Shown here piece after piece: positions 33,212 to 41,483 of a DNA stretch of 64,000 nt. The stretch lies in the NCBI GenBank assembly GCA_019694975.1, contig JAIBAY010000004.1:124001-188000 (forward strand), written 5' to 3'. A model generated the notes under the pieces. That model was not told the origin of the DNA. It saw nothing but the letters and a program-made list of their open reading frames with translations, and did no database searches. The stretch comes from Chitinophagales bacterium. GTDB taxonomy: Bacteria > Bacteroidota > Bacteroidia > Chitinophagales > UBA10324. Made by a program: the position numbers and the translations under genes. Every line of letters begins with the position of its first letter. Within the stretch, counting starts at the first letter, position 1.

Positions 33212-34191
33212 CAGGGATTGGTACGAAGTAAGGTGTAACGGAAAATTATTTCTGCCAGCAATAACAGCGCTGCAAGGATAGCCAGTAAGTTAAAACGTTC
33301 TTCATACCTGTTATAAGCTGTAACATCCACTTTTGTTTTTTGCATCAGGTCTATTTGCCGGTATATCTCCTGTAGTGATTTTTCACTGCCGGCGCGAAAG
33401 TAGCTGCCCCCTGTTACTTCCGCTATCTGCAGCAACGTCGTTTCCGCCGTTGGTCCTCCGATGGCAGCATAGGTGCTGTCGTTAACTGTAACGGGTTTTT
33501 TTTCTGATGCCGGTGAGAAGATGCCGATACAATAAGTATGAATGCCGGATGATTTCACCAGTTGCGCAGCTTCCAGCGGTTTCACTGCTCCCGCATTATT
33601 CTCCCCATCACTGATGAGGATGATGATTTTTGTTGTGCCTTTGCTGTCTATCAGCCTGCTGGCCGCTGTTCCAAGTCCAAGTCCAATGGCGGTTCCGTCT
33701 TCGATAGATCCTGTTTCAACATGCGTGATGATTTGTTCGAGCGCATCATGATCAATGGTGACCGGACAACCGGTGTATGCTTCACCGGCAAAGAATACCA
33801 CTCCGATACGGTCATTAGGGCGCTTTTGAATAAATTCAATGACTACTTTTTTTGCAGCTTCCAGCCGGCTGGGAACAAAATCGCGGGCCAGCATGCTGCC
33901 AGAAATATCCATAGCTATGACGATATCGATTCCTTCGCTGGCTATCGTGTTTTTTGAAAGCACGGCTTGCGGCCGGGCCAAAGCACCTATCAATGCAGCA
34001 ACAGACAGCAAGCGTAAAACAAAGAGGCTGTGCCGGAGATAGCTACGCGCTGACGGTGGTGTAACGAACCATGAAATGGTTGACACCCGGATGGACGGCA
34101 GTTGCTTTTTGTGACGAAGAATATACCATAAGATCAGCAGCGGAATGATATTCAACAGCCAAAACCATTCAGGATTTGCATAATGAATCAT
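33211..34191 (-). CDS. batA: BatA: membrane-anchored VWA-domain protein
   Basis: A 326-residue paralog of BatB. Two N-terminal transmembrane helices (about 8-25 and 54-72), a VWA domain with MIDAS DISGS (95-99), the threonine in CPVTIDHDAL and the aspartate in ISDGEN, and a C-terminal helix (LLAILAALLLLAEIIF). BatA and BatB probably form a hetero-complex with the downstream TPR protein. It overlaps the upstream BatD-like gene by 4 nt. In Bacteroides the homologous operon helps survival in oxygen; in other Bacteroidota the function is less defined. Confidence 0.93.
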   Translation of the reverse strand: MIHYANPEWFWLLNIIPLLILWYILRHKKQLPSIRVSTISWFVTPPSARSYLRHSLFVLRLLSVAALIGALARPQAVLSKNTIASEGIDIVIAMDISGSMLARDFVPSRLEAAKKVVIEFIQKRPNDRIGVVFFAGEAYTGCPVTIDHDALEQIITHVETGSIEDGTAIGLGLGTAASRLIDSKGTTKIIILISDGENNAGAVKPLEAAQLVKSSGIHTYCIGIFSPASEKKPVTVNDSTYAAIGGPTAETTLLQIAEVTGGSYFRAGSEKSLQEIYRQIDLMQKTKVDVTAYNRYEERFNLLAILAALLLLAEIIFRYTLLRTNP

Positions 34192-35150
34192 GTTGCGCCG
34201 CCCTCCTGTTCCGGTGATGGTGTGACGGGTGCAGTTTGTTGAATAAATACTTTGGCAGTATGTAATATTTGCAGGTGCGATGCTGTTGCCGGCTGTGCTT
34301 TGGCAAATTTCACGAGATCGGCCAGTTGCAGGTCAGCATTCAACTGCCGGATCAGCGTTTCATCCAGCGGTTTTTTTCTCAGTGCGGCGATGAGTTCATG
34401 CGTGGTGTTTTCCAGTGCCGGCATGCCAAGTCCTGTTTCAATGTATTCCCTCAGTATCTGTGTCACCTGCACGTAGTATTCTTTTACCAGTTTTTGTTCC
34501 CATGGCTTTTGCTGTTCGAGCAGGACAAGATGATCAAATGCTTTTTCATGTGGCAGTCGCCTGTCGTTGTTTTGAAGGATGTGTGATGGTTTGTTCCGGT
34601 TTTTAACCAGGAGAAAATACCACGCAGTTAGCAGCAGCAGGATGAGGGAGATGACGGACAAAAGCAACCACCATACACTGAAGTGGTCAGTGGCAACGGG
34701 AAATATCCCTTTCATTGGCCGGGCTGCCGCGGCAGTATCAACCGCAACGTATGATACATACACTGACAATGAATTTGTGGATGCACTGTCCGTTCTTCCA
34801 TCATGCAGGAAGTAGCAAGTAATTGGCGGAATCTGCCATACACCGGTGTCGAATGTTGTGATGGTAATGGTCTTCCTTTCGGTAAGAAAATCATTTTGCT
34901 GAATGGAGTCAATTGCCGATTCAGCAAGTTTTTCAAAACCCGGAACAGCCAATTTCACGGGTTGATCCCACAGCATGGTTGCCTGGCTGGCATGTTCTGC
35001 CGAAAGCTGAATGCGGATCCAGTCACCAACCCGGTAATTGGTGGAATCCAGTGTGGCCGTGATACGGACGGATTGTGCATGCAGGAACAGGAGCGGCGCC
35101 ATGATCATCATTACTGTCAGCCACATGCATTTTCCTTTCCTGCTCTTCAC
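34188..35150 (-). CDS. Bat-operon membrane protein (DUF4381/BatD-like)
   Basis: A 320-residue protein with a signal peptide (LTVMMIMAPLLFLHAQS), a periplasmic beta-rich domain (residues about 26-140; ATLDSTNYRVGDWIRIQLSA, VWQIPPITCYF) and a transmembrane helix (WWLLLSVISLILLLLTAWYF, about 160-182). The cytoplasmic C-terminus contains LVKEYYVQVTQILREYIE, a helical stretch typical of the protein found between DUF58 and batA genes. It likely joins the MoxR/DUF58 side to the VWA complex at the membrane. Gene order and overlap with batA support this; no enzyme motif is visible. Confidence 0.8.
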   Translation of the reverse strand: MKSRKGKCMWLTVMMIMAPLLFLHAQSVRITATLDSTNYRVGDWIRIQLSAEHASQATMLWDQPVKLAVPGFEKLAESAIDSIQQNDFLTERKTITITTFDTGVWQIPPITCYFLHDGRTDSASTNSLSVYVSYVAVDTAAAARPMKGIFPVATDHFSVWWLLLSVISLILLLLTAWYFLLVKNRNKPSHILQNNDRRLPHEKAFDHLVLLEQQKPWEQKLVKEYYVQVTQILREYIETGLGMPALENTTHELIAALRKKPLDETLIRQLNADLQLADLVKFAKAQPATASHLQILHTAKVFIQQTAPVTPSPEQEGGAT

Positions 35151-35170
35151 GCAATGATGATTGAAATGGA

Positions 35171-36046
35171 TTAATTTTTTTTAGCCCTTCTTTCAAATAA
35201 CTGCATCAGTGTCCTGATGTAATGATCACCGGTACGGATGCTGATGAAATCAATGCCGCAACGTTGCAGGACGGAAGTCACCTGCTGAACGTGTTGCCGG
35301 AATTTGCCTGCATAATTTCCACGCAGTGCTGCACTGCCGGTATCAATGCATATGATCTTCCCGGTTTCTGCATCCTGCACCTGCAGCAGGCCGATGTCGG
35401 GCAATGCTGTTTCCCGTTCATCATACACATGGATGCCAACCACATCATGTTTGCGTGCAGTGATCGTCAGCATCGGTTCAAAGCCGTCGTTCATAAAATC
35501 CGACAGTACGAAAACCACACACTTTTTTTTAATGACGTTGTTGAGATACTGCAGTGCCGATGCGATATTGGTTTTTTTTGAAACGGGTGTAACGTCCAGC
35601 AGTTCCCTGATTATCCGTAACAGGTGTGAGTTGCCTTTCTGCGGCGGCACAAATTTTTCTATAGTATCGCTGAAAAGAATCAGGCCTACTTTATCATTAT
35701 TACGGATGGCGGAATAGGCGAGCAGGGCACTCACCTCGGCCATCAGGTCGCGTTTGAATTCTTTTTGTGTGCCGAACATCGCCGAATGACTCACATCCAC
35801 CATCATCATAACGGCCAGTTCACGTTCTTCCTCAAACACTTTTACATATGGATGATTCATGCGGGCAGTCACATTCCAGTCGATCGAACGGATTTCGTCG
35901 CCCACTTCATATTCGCGCACCTCGCTGAAAGAAATGCCGCGCCCTTTAAAGGCACTGTGGTATTCGCCCGAGAAAAGCTGACTTACCATGCCTTTAGTTT
36001 TGATCTCCAGCTTGCGGACTTTTTTAAGAAGTTCAGTGGTTTCCAC
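35171..36046 (-). CDS. DUF58-domain protein of the moxR/Bat operon
   Basis: A 291-residue cytoplasmic protein with the DUF58 signature (GRGISFSEVREYEVGDEIRS, IDWNVTARM, PYVKVFEEERE) embedded in a VWA-like fold whose first loop is DVSHSA and which contains VFVLSDFM. DUF58 proteins are nearly always encoded beside MoxR AAA+ ATPases and are thought to be their clients or adaptors. It lies between moxR (47 nt) and the BatD-like gene (20 nt). The MIDAS serines are partly kept (DVSHS). Specific function unknown. Confidence 0.9.
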   Translation of the reverse strand: METTELLKKVRKLEIKTKGMVSQLFSGEYHSAFKGRGISFSEVREYEVGDEIRSIDWNVTARMNHPYVKVFEEERELAVMMMVDVSHSAMFGTQKEFKRDLMAEVSALLAYSAIRNNDKVGLILFSDTIEKFVPPQKGNSHLLRIIRELLDVTPVSKKTNIASALQYLNNVIKKKCVVFVLSDFMNDGFEPMLTITARKHDVVGIHVYDERETALPDIGLLQVQDAETGKIICIDTGSAALRGNYAGKFRQHVQQVTSVLQRCGIDFISIRTGDHYIRTLMQLFERRAKKN

Positions 36047-36093
36047 GCCTGCTGTTTAAATTGATAAAGATGCGGTGTAGCATTTTGTCGGTA

Positions 36094-37089
36094 CTAAGGC
36101 ACTTCTACTTTACGGATGATTTCGCGGATGATGTCATCGGTTGTTACATTTTCCGCTTCCGCTTCATACGTTATGCCGATTCTGTGGCGCAATACATCCA
36201 TGCAAACATCCTTGATATCATCCGGTATTACAAAACCACGGTGTTGCATAAAGGCTGCTGATTTTGCAGCTAATGCAAGGCTGATGCTGCCACGCGGCGA
36301 GCTGCCGTACCGCAGCAGATTTTTCATTCTTTCAAGCTTAAATGCGGCCGGGTTGCGTGTTGCAAACACAATGTCGAGAATGTATTGTTCGATTTTTTCA
36401 TCGAGGTAGATATCACGTACCAGGTGCCTGGCATTTAAAATGTCGGCGGGTGTCACAACCGGTTGAATGGCCAGCGGTGCATCTGCAATCTGTTGCCGGA
36501 TAATCTGCCGTTCGTCTTCCCTTTCCGGATAGCTGATGATAACCTTTAGCATGAAACGGTCTACCTGTGCTTCCGGCAGCGGATAGGTTCCTTCCTGCTC
36601 CAGCGGATTTTGTGTGGCCAGCACGAGAAAAGGTTCATCCAGCGCATAGGTTTGATCACCGATAGTAACCTGCCGTTCCTGCATCGCCTGCAGCAATGCG
36701 CTCTGCACCTTCGCGGAGGCACGGTTAATTTCATCGGCCAGAATCAGGTTGGAAAAGACAGGGCCTTTCTTTACGGTGAATTCATTTTTTTGCTGATTGT
36801 AAATCATGGTGCCGAGCAGGTCGGCGGGCAACAGGTCGGGGGTGAACTGAATCCGGCTGAATCCGGCATGGATGGCAGCAGCCAGTGATTTAATTGCCAG
36901 TGTTTTAGCAAGGCCGGGCACACCTTCGAGCAGAATATGGCCATTCGAAAGCAGGGAAAGAATGAGCCGGTCAACCATGTATTGCTGGCCGATGATGGCT
37001 TTCGCCATCTCATTTTTTAATGCATCAATAAACGTGCTTTGCTGCTGTATTTTTTCATTCAGTTCGTTTACCGCGGATGTTGACATCAT
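36094..37089 (-). CDS. moxR: MoxR-family AAA+ ATPase
   Basis: A 331-residue AAA+ ATPase with Walker A (GVPGLAKT, 56-63), Walker B (LILADE, 115-120), sensor 1 (LATQNP) and a C-terminal lid (YGSSPRGSISLALAAKSAAF). MoxR proteins act as chaperone-like ATPases that insert metals or mature VWA-protein complexes. It is the first gene of an operon moxR-DUF58-BatD-like-batA-batB-TPR; the two VWA proteins are the likely targets. Met1 or Met2 could be the start. No promoter box was recognised upstream. Confidence 0.95.
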   Translation of the reverse strand: MMSTSAVNELNEKIQQQSTFIDALKNEMAKAIIGQQYMVDRLILSLLSNGHILLEGVPGLAKTLAIKSLAAAIHAGFSRIQFTPDLLPADLLGTMIYNQQKNEFTVKKGPVFSNLILADEINRASAKVQSALLQAMQERQVTIGDQTYALDEPFLVLATQNPLEQEGTYPLPEAQVDRFMLKVIISYPEREDERQIIRQQIADAPLAIQPVVTPADILNARHLVRDIYLDEKIEQYILDIVFATRNPAAFKLERMKNLLRYGSSPRGSISLALAAKSAAFMQHRGFVIPDDIKDVCMDVLRHRIGITYEAEAENVTTDDIIREIIRKVEVP

Positions 37090-37412
37090 GCAACTGTATA
37101 GTTATTGAAGGCGGTAAATTTATGCAATTGGTCAGGAACAGCAGCAATCATGGTGCTGCTTCAAAAAGATCCCTCAAAGCTGGCAGGTATAGCGGAAGCA
37201 TTTGCCGCATGAATGGCATCACCGCGTTTGGCATCTGTATATAAGTTGAAACAAGACCGCCTGTGTATGCAAGCGTAAATTAAACGCTCAGGATGTGGCA
37301 GCAGATAGGAAGATGGATTGCTTTCATACTTAAAAATTTCTGTGCACGACTCTTTATAACTTTTATTAGCGCAAGGAATAACCTCCATATGATTGTGATG
37401 TACTGCATTGAT
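37090..37412. other. Intergenic region, nothing recognised
   Basis: This 323-nt gap separates the moxR start from the arsS stop. It must hold the moxR promoter and the end of the arsenosugar transcript. A 7-bp hairpin (37140-37160) lacks a T-tract. An open frame at 37161-37388 on the minus strand shows no protein-like features. Confidence 0.5.
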
Positions 37413-38462
37413 TTATTTCACCACTTCACCGCCGCAACTTGAGCCTGCGCCTGCCGTGCATCCATAACAATGCTGTGAGATGATTATTTCGCGGTGCTTT
37501 AAATCGGTCATATTGAAATGACTGATATGGTGTGCATGATTGCTGCCTATTTTTAAATCGAGCATCTGATTGAAATCACAGTCATACAGGTGGCCATCCC
37601 ATCCGACGGAGATGGTATTGCGGCACATTAATCCGTTGATGGTGGCAGGATTAAATGCAGCCTGCAGTTTCTCCATGTATGATTCATAGTTGCCGCTGCT
37701 GACGAGGTAATCGAGAAAACGGCTGATCGGCATGTTGGTAATCGTGAACAGGTTGTTGAAGACAACAGCATATTGATCGTGTAATACTTTTTTAAACTGC
37801 GACTCCAGCACTTGCTGGCCTGTGGAAAGAAAGGCGCCGCCGGGGTTATAAACGAGGTTGAGGATTAGGCCGCTTTCTTCTTTTCCATATCCAACGGCAT
37901 TCAGCATCTGGATGGCTTTTACGGATGTATCAAACACGCCTTCCCCGCGTTGCCTGTCTGTTCTGTCGGCATTGTAGAAGGGCAGTGAACTTACCAGCTC
38001 CACCTTATGCCGCGCAAAAAATTCAGGCAGGTCGTGATAATTTTTGTTGGCAAGAATAATGGTGAGGTTACAGCGGTTCATCACCTTCACGCCGAGGCTG
38101 CTGCACTGTTCGACAAACCAACGGAAATGCGGATTCATTTCAGGCGCGCCGCCGGTAATGTCAACGATTGGAATGGCTGAAGTTTGCAACACCTGCAGGC
38201 ATTGCTCCATAGTTTCCCTTGTCATTATTTCCCGGCGGTCCGGCCCTGCATCTACATGGCAGTGCCTGCAGGTCTGATTGCACATCTTGCCGATATTCAC
38301 CTGTAATATTTCAACTGCCGTTGATTTCAGCGGATAAAATCCAAGCGTGTCCAGCTTCTGCCGGAAGGAGGTGATGCCGGACGCATACACCACGTTATCC
38401 AATAACTGCAACTGCCTGCCGCTGTCGGAAAGTTCATGATGTTGTGCGAGCAGTGATTTCAT
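37413..38462 (-). CDS. arsS: Arsenosugar biosynthesis radical SAM protein ArsS
   Basis: A 349-residue radical SAM enzyme with the cluster motif CNQTCRHC (C61, C65, C68), followed by CHVDAGPDR and DITGGAPEMNPHF, which are characteristic of the ArsS family. The C-terminal region has further cysteines (CRNTISVGWDGHLYDCDFNQ, HCYGCTAGAGSSCGG) that probably bind extra iron-sulfur clusters. ArsS is reported to transfer the 5'-deoxyadenosyl group of SAM onto dimethylated arsenic, making the first arsenic-carbon bond of arsenosugars. It is the last gene of a minus-strand cluster with an AhpD-like protein, a purine nucleoside phosphorylase and a TIGR04282 transferase. Confidence 0.95.
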   Translation of the reverse strand: MKSLLAQHHELSDSGRQLQLLDNVVYASGITSFRQKLDTLGFYPLKSTAVEILQVNIGKMCNQTCRHCHVDAGPDRREIMTRETMEQCLQVLQTSAIPIVDITGGAPEMNPHFRWFVEQCSSLGVKVMNRCNLTIILANKNYHDLPEFFARHKVELVSSLPFYNADRTDRQRGEGVFDTSVKAIQMLNAVGYGKEESGLILNLVYNPGGAFLSTGQQVLESQFKKVLHDQYAVVFNNLFTITNMPISRFLDYLVSSGNYESYMEKLQAAFNPATINGLMCRNTISVGWDGHLYDCDFNQMLDLKIGSNHAHHISHFNMTDLKHREIIISQHCYGCTAGAGSSCGGEVVK

Positions 38463-38527
38463 AGGCAGTCCGGGAAGGATGAGAAACGAATGGATGAGGA
38501 TGGTTTAAACGAATTCAGTTGATGTGA

Positions 38528-38860
38528 TTACATGGTAAGGGCCTTTGCCTTGTTCATCATCTGTGTGGCATGCACGAGGCTTGAACCGCCGCGGATCGCG
38601 GCAGCAACGTGCACTGCTTCCATCATCTGTTCTTCGCTGCATCCTTTGGCAAGGGTGTCTTCGGTGTAGGCTTCAATACAATACGGACATTGTACGGCAT
38701 GGGCCACGGCCAGCGCAATCAACGATTTTTCACGCGCAGTTAATGCACCTTCGCTGAATACATCGCCATACCAGCGGAAAAACTGATCAGCAAGCGGCTT
38801 GTCGAAGTCGGCGATGTCTCCGAATTTTTTCAGGTCATCAGGATTGTAATAGGTTTTCAT
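38528..38860 (-). CDS. AhpD-like (carboxymuconolactone decarboxylase family) protein of the arsenosugar cluster
   Basis: A 110-residue helical protein with the AhpD redox motif CPYC (C58-C61) in HAVQCPYCIEAYT and the family's ALAVAHAV and AIRGGSSL segments. Small proteins of this type next to arsS are annotated as arsenosugar biosynthesis-associated peroxidase-like proteins. The CxxC pair suggests thiol chemistry, for example reducing As(V) to As(III) intermediates or removing peroxide, but the true role is not known. It is encoded 65 nt upstream of arsS. Confidence 0.9.
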   Translation of the reverse strand: MKTYYNPDDLKKFGDIADFDKPLADQFFRWYGDVFSEGALTAREKSLIALAVAHAVQCPYCIEAYTEDTLAKGCSEEQMMEAVHVAAAIRGGSSLVHATQMMNKAKALTM

Positions 38861-38918
38861 CTGTTTGGTTTTATATTCTGTTCATTTTTAAGCAACTCAT
38901 TTTCCTGCTTTGCACCTT

Positions 38919-39737
38919 TCACAGTTCTCGCACCAGGTTTTCGAAGAGCGTGGTCAGCTTCACTTCTGCCTTACCTGCTGTTTCAATAATTTCAGCGATG
39001 TTGACCGGCTTCAGGTTGTCGGGATCACATTCATCTGTAATTACGGAAACCGCAGCAACGGGCAGCGACATATGATTGGCGACAATTACTTCCGGCACCG
39101 TTGACATGCCCACGGCATCAGCGCCAATCATCCGCAAGAACCGGTATTCCGCTCTAGTTTCCAGGTTAGGTCCGTTCACGGCCACGTAAACACCTTTGTG
39201 CAGTATGAGGTTCAGTTGTTGCGCACAATGTTCCATTTTTTTGATAAGGCCGGCATCATAGGGGCAGCTCATATCAGGAAAGCGCGGGCCAAACTCATCA
39301 TAATTTTTTCCACTCAACGGGTTAAACGGCTGCATATTGATATGATCATCAATGATCATCAGTGATCCTTTTGTGACAGCCGGGTTTAGACCGCCGGCAG
39401 CATTGGAGATCAGCAGATACTGAATGCCCAGCAATTTTAGTACCCTGACGGGGAAAGTGATTTGCTGAACGGTATAGTCTTCATATAAATGAAAGCGTCC
39501 CTGTAAGGCCACCACCTTTTTGCCTCCCAGCATACCATAGATTAATTTGCCTTTATGATATTCAACCGTGGAAAGCGGGAAATGCGGAATATCACTGTAG
39601 TCAATTTCCACTTCCTTGCTGATACGCGTGGCAAGATTTCCAAGCCCCGTTCCCAATATGATGCCTGCTAATGGTGCCGTGATATTTTTGGCGTGCAGAA
39701 AGTCCACCGCCTGCTTCACCTGTTCCGGTAAGGTCAT
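38919..39737 (-). CDS. punA: Purine nucleoside phosphorylase, probably adenine-nucleoside active
   Basis: A 272-residue trimeric-type PNP with the phosphate loop IILGTGLGNLA, H83-containing LQGRFHLYE, SNAAGGLNP and GPNLETRAEYR. Aligned by eye to human PNP, the purine-binding Glu201 is kept as E193, but Asn243 is D235 (VITDECDP). In human PNP, Asp at this place shifts specificity to adenosine, and 5'-methylthioadenosine phosphorylase also has Asp here. His257, which contacts the ribose 5'-OH, appears to be A248. Between the AhpD-like/arsS genes and the TIGR04282 gene it could remove adenine from the arsenical nucleoside made by ArsS. It may equally be the cell's general salvage enzyme. Confidence 0.92.
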   Translation of the reverse strand: MTLPEQVKQAVDFLHAKNITAPLAGIILGTGLGNLATRISKEVEIDYSDIPHFPLSTVEYHKGKLIYGMLGGKKVVALQGRFHLYEDYTVQQITFPVRVLKLLGIQYLLISNAAGGLNPAVTKGSLMIIDDHINMQPFNPLSGKNYDEFGPRFPDMSCPYDAGLIKKMEHCAQQLNLILHKGVYVAVNGPNLETRAEYRFLRMIGADAVGMSTVPEVIVANHMSLPVAAVSVITDECDPDNLKPVNIAEIIETAGKAEVKLTTLFENLVREL

Positions 39738-39897
39738 CAGAAAGTGCTGTTGTTAAGATTCAGTTGCATGCATTTTTTTTTACAGAAGTTCTTCAGCAGA
39801 ATGGAAGGTGCGTCCTTCGCTGTTGAGTTAGTCCACATGGAGGCCATGACAGTAATGGATAGAATAACTGCAAACTCCACCTGTTAGTTATATGTCA

Positions 39898-40503
39898 TCA
39901 GGAAATGGTTTTTCTTACTGCTTCAAGATCTGCTTCGGTGTCAATATCGGTAAGTTCCTTCAGTAGTTTGTAAGAACCGTTGATATTTCGGATATCAATA
40001 AGGGTGTCGTGTAACACTTCGTCAGAGCTCCAGCGTTTGTTTTTAAACAGAGAAGCATAAAATGTTGACATGCCCAGCAGGTAATAGCCGCCATCATGCG
40101 AGGGGCCGATCACAAAATTATTGGCTGGCAGCGCAGCGAATGCTTCGTTGATAATTTTGGGAGTAATGTCGAAGCAGTCGCTTCCGATGATAATGGCTTT
40201 GCGATAAGCTTTGCTGAAAGCATATTTGAAGGCATTTGCCATGCGCTTGCCCAGATCGCTGCCTTCCTGCAGCTTCTTGCCGTAATTTTTCTCTTCCCAT
40301 ATATCCTCTTCCGGTATTTCATCCGAATAAAAAACGATTTTATCAGTTGCCAGCTTCTGTGTCACTTTATGTGTATGGTCAAGCAGCTGCCGGTAGATCT
40401 CCATCGCTTTTTCTTCGCCCATGGTTTTTGCCAGGCGTGTTTTTACTTTTCCCGGAACAGGATTTTTTACAAATATCATCAGTAAGCTATCATGCTGCTT
40501 CAT
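39898..40503 (-). CDS. TIGR04282/DUF2064 glycosyltransferase of arsenosugar biosynthesis
   Basis: A 201-residue nucleotidyltransferase-like GT-A protein: IFVKNPVPGKVKTRLAKTMG at the N-terminus (the family hallmark), IIIGSDCFDITP with its SDC loop, and IGPSHDGGYYLLGM. The family is annotated as an arsenosugar biosynthesis glycosyltransferase and is typically encoded with arsS. It would act after release of adenine, joining the arsenic-bearing ribose to an aglycone such as glycerol. Its stop overlaps nothing; its start overlaps the DUF547 gene by 4 nt, so both are co-translated. Confidence 0.92.
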   Translation of the reverse strand: MKQHDSLLMIFVKNPVPGKVKTRLAKTMGEEKAMEIYRQLLDHTHKVTQKLATDKIVFYSDEIPEEDIWEEKNYGKKLQEGSDLGKRMANAFKYAFSKAYRKAIIIGSDCFDITPKIINEAFAALPANNFVIGPSHDGGYYLLGMSTFYASLFKNKRWSSDEVLHDTLIDIRNINGSYKLLKELTDIDTEADLEAVRKTIS

Positions 40504-41237
40504 GGTAATTCATTTAAGCTCCAGTCGTAGTTGAGGTAATGGATGGATGCGGAAGGGGCAATGCTCACGGCCGACCATTTATTGAGATATCCGATGAGGC
40601 TGCCCTGCTGCGTGAAGTCCTTCGCATACCAATTAAATATTTCAGAAATGTCAATCTGTGTCGGCGTGATTTTATTTTTGGATGCATCATTGATAAATGA
40701 TTTGGCAAGACTGTTCAGCTGCATCTCGAGCCTGTCTTTGTCAAAAGCACCATTCATCAGCCGCGGGCATGATTTGGCAGCACAGTTGATCGCAAAATGA
40801 ATCCGCGGATCCGCGAATTGTTTACGGAGGATATCATTTTCAATAATGTTAAGCGAATATTTTTTTGTGCCTGCGGTTACAAAAACATCATCCCATGGTT
40901 TGCCGTTACTGATATCGCGGATGCTCTTAACCGGATAATGCTGAAGGATAAGCTGAATAGTGGCCGCATTGTATAAGTTGATCCAGTAGGCCATTTGTTC
41001 ATTCTTCGGGGCGCCGGAGGCAGGCACATTACGCGACATTTCTGCCATGAATGACTGCAGCGCGGCCAGCTCAGGTTTCATGTTTTTATAATTCACTTCA
41101 CCTTTGCCGGATACGTTTTTTTTAAGCCATTGGTCCCACCATTCATATCCGGGAGCTGCCGTTGTACCTGTCGTAGGGGTTGAAACGAAACTATGGGAAT
41201 ATTGCAGCAGTACGGAGAAGATGAAAATAAAAAACAT
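40500..41237 (-). CDS. DUF547 secreted protein of the arsenosugar cluster
   Basis: A 245-residue protein with a hydrophobic N-terminus (MFFIFIFSVLLQYSHSF), consistent with export, and a DUF547 domain: MAYWINLYNAATIQLILQHY, GKPWDDVFV, LNIIENDILRKQFADPRIHF, INCAAKSCPRL. The conserved NCAxxSCP segment resembles the cysteine site of papain-like/transglutaminase-related folds, so a thiol-based activity is possible but unproven. It is the first gene of the minus-strand cluster and overlaps the TIGR04282 gene by 4 nt. DUF547 genes accompany arsS in other Bacteroidota, to my knowledge, but their job is unknown. Confidence 0.88.
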   Translation of the reverse strand: MFFIFIFSVLLQYSHSFVSTPTTGTTAAPGYEWWDQWLKKNVSGKGEVNYKNMKPELAALQSFMAEMSRNVPASGAPKNEQMAYWINLYNAATIQLILQHYPVKSIRDISNGKPWDDVFVTAGTKKYSLNIIENDILRKQFADPRIHFAINCAAKSCPRLMNGAFDKDRLEMQLNSLAKSFINDASKNKITPTQIDISEIFNWYAKDFTQQGSLIGYLNKWSAVSIAPSASIHYLNYDWSLNELP

Positions 41238-41483
41238 TGGTCAGTTCGTTTCCCGAATTTAACTTGCAGTCAGAAAATGATCAGCGATGAAAGCAAAGAA
41301 AGATAATTATCACCTGATCACCATAATTTTTTCATGGCTGTATGAACCGGGTGCATTTTAAACAAGATGCTGTTACTTCTGATGTTGCCTGCCGGCAAGA
41401 TCATAACATCATCAGCAGACAGGAATGCACCTTTTAGTATAAGCTCAGCCAGACAAATCTTAATAAATCATCGATACTGCACT

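Noticed and set aside
37140..37160. Hairpin AGCAGCA/TGCTGCT as a terminator of the arsS transcript
   Set aside because: It is 250 nt beyond the arsS stop and lacks a T-tract on either strand.
37161..37388. 75-residue minus-strand frame between moxR and arsS
   Set aside because: No signal, helix pattern or ribosome site; composition resembles non-coding sequence.
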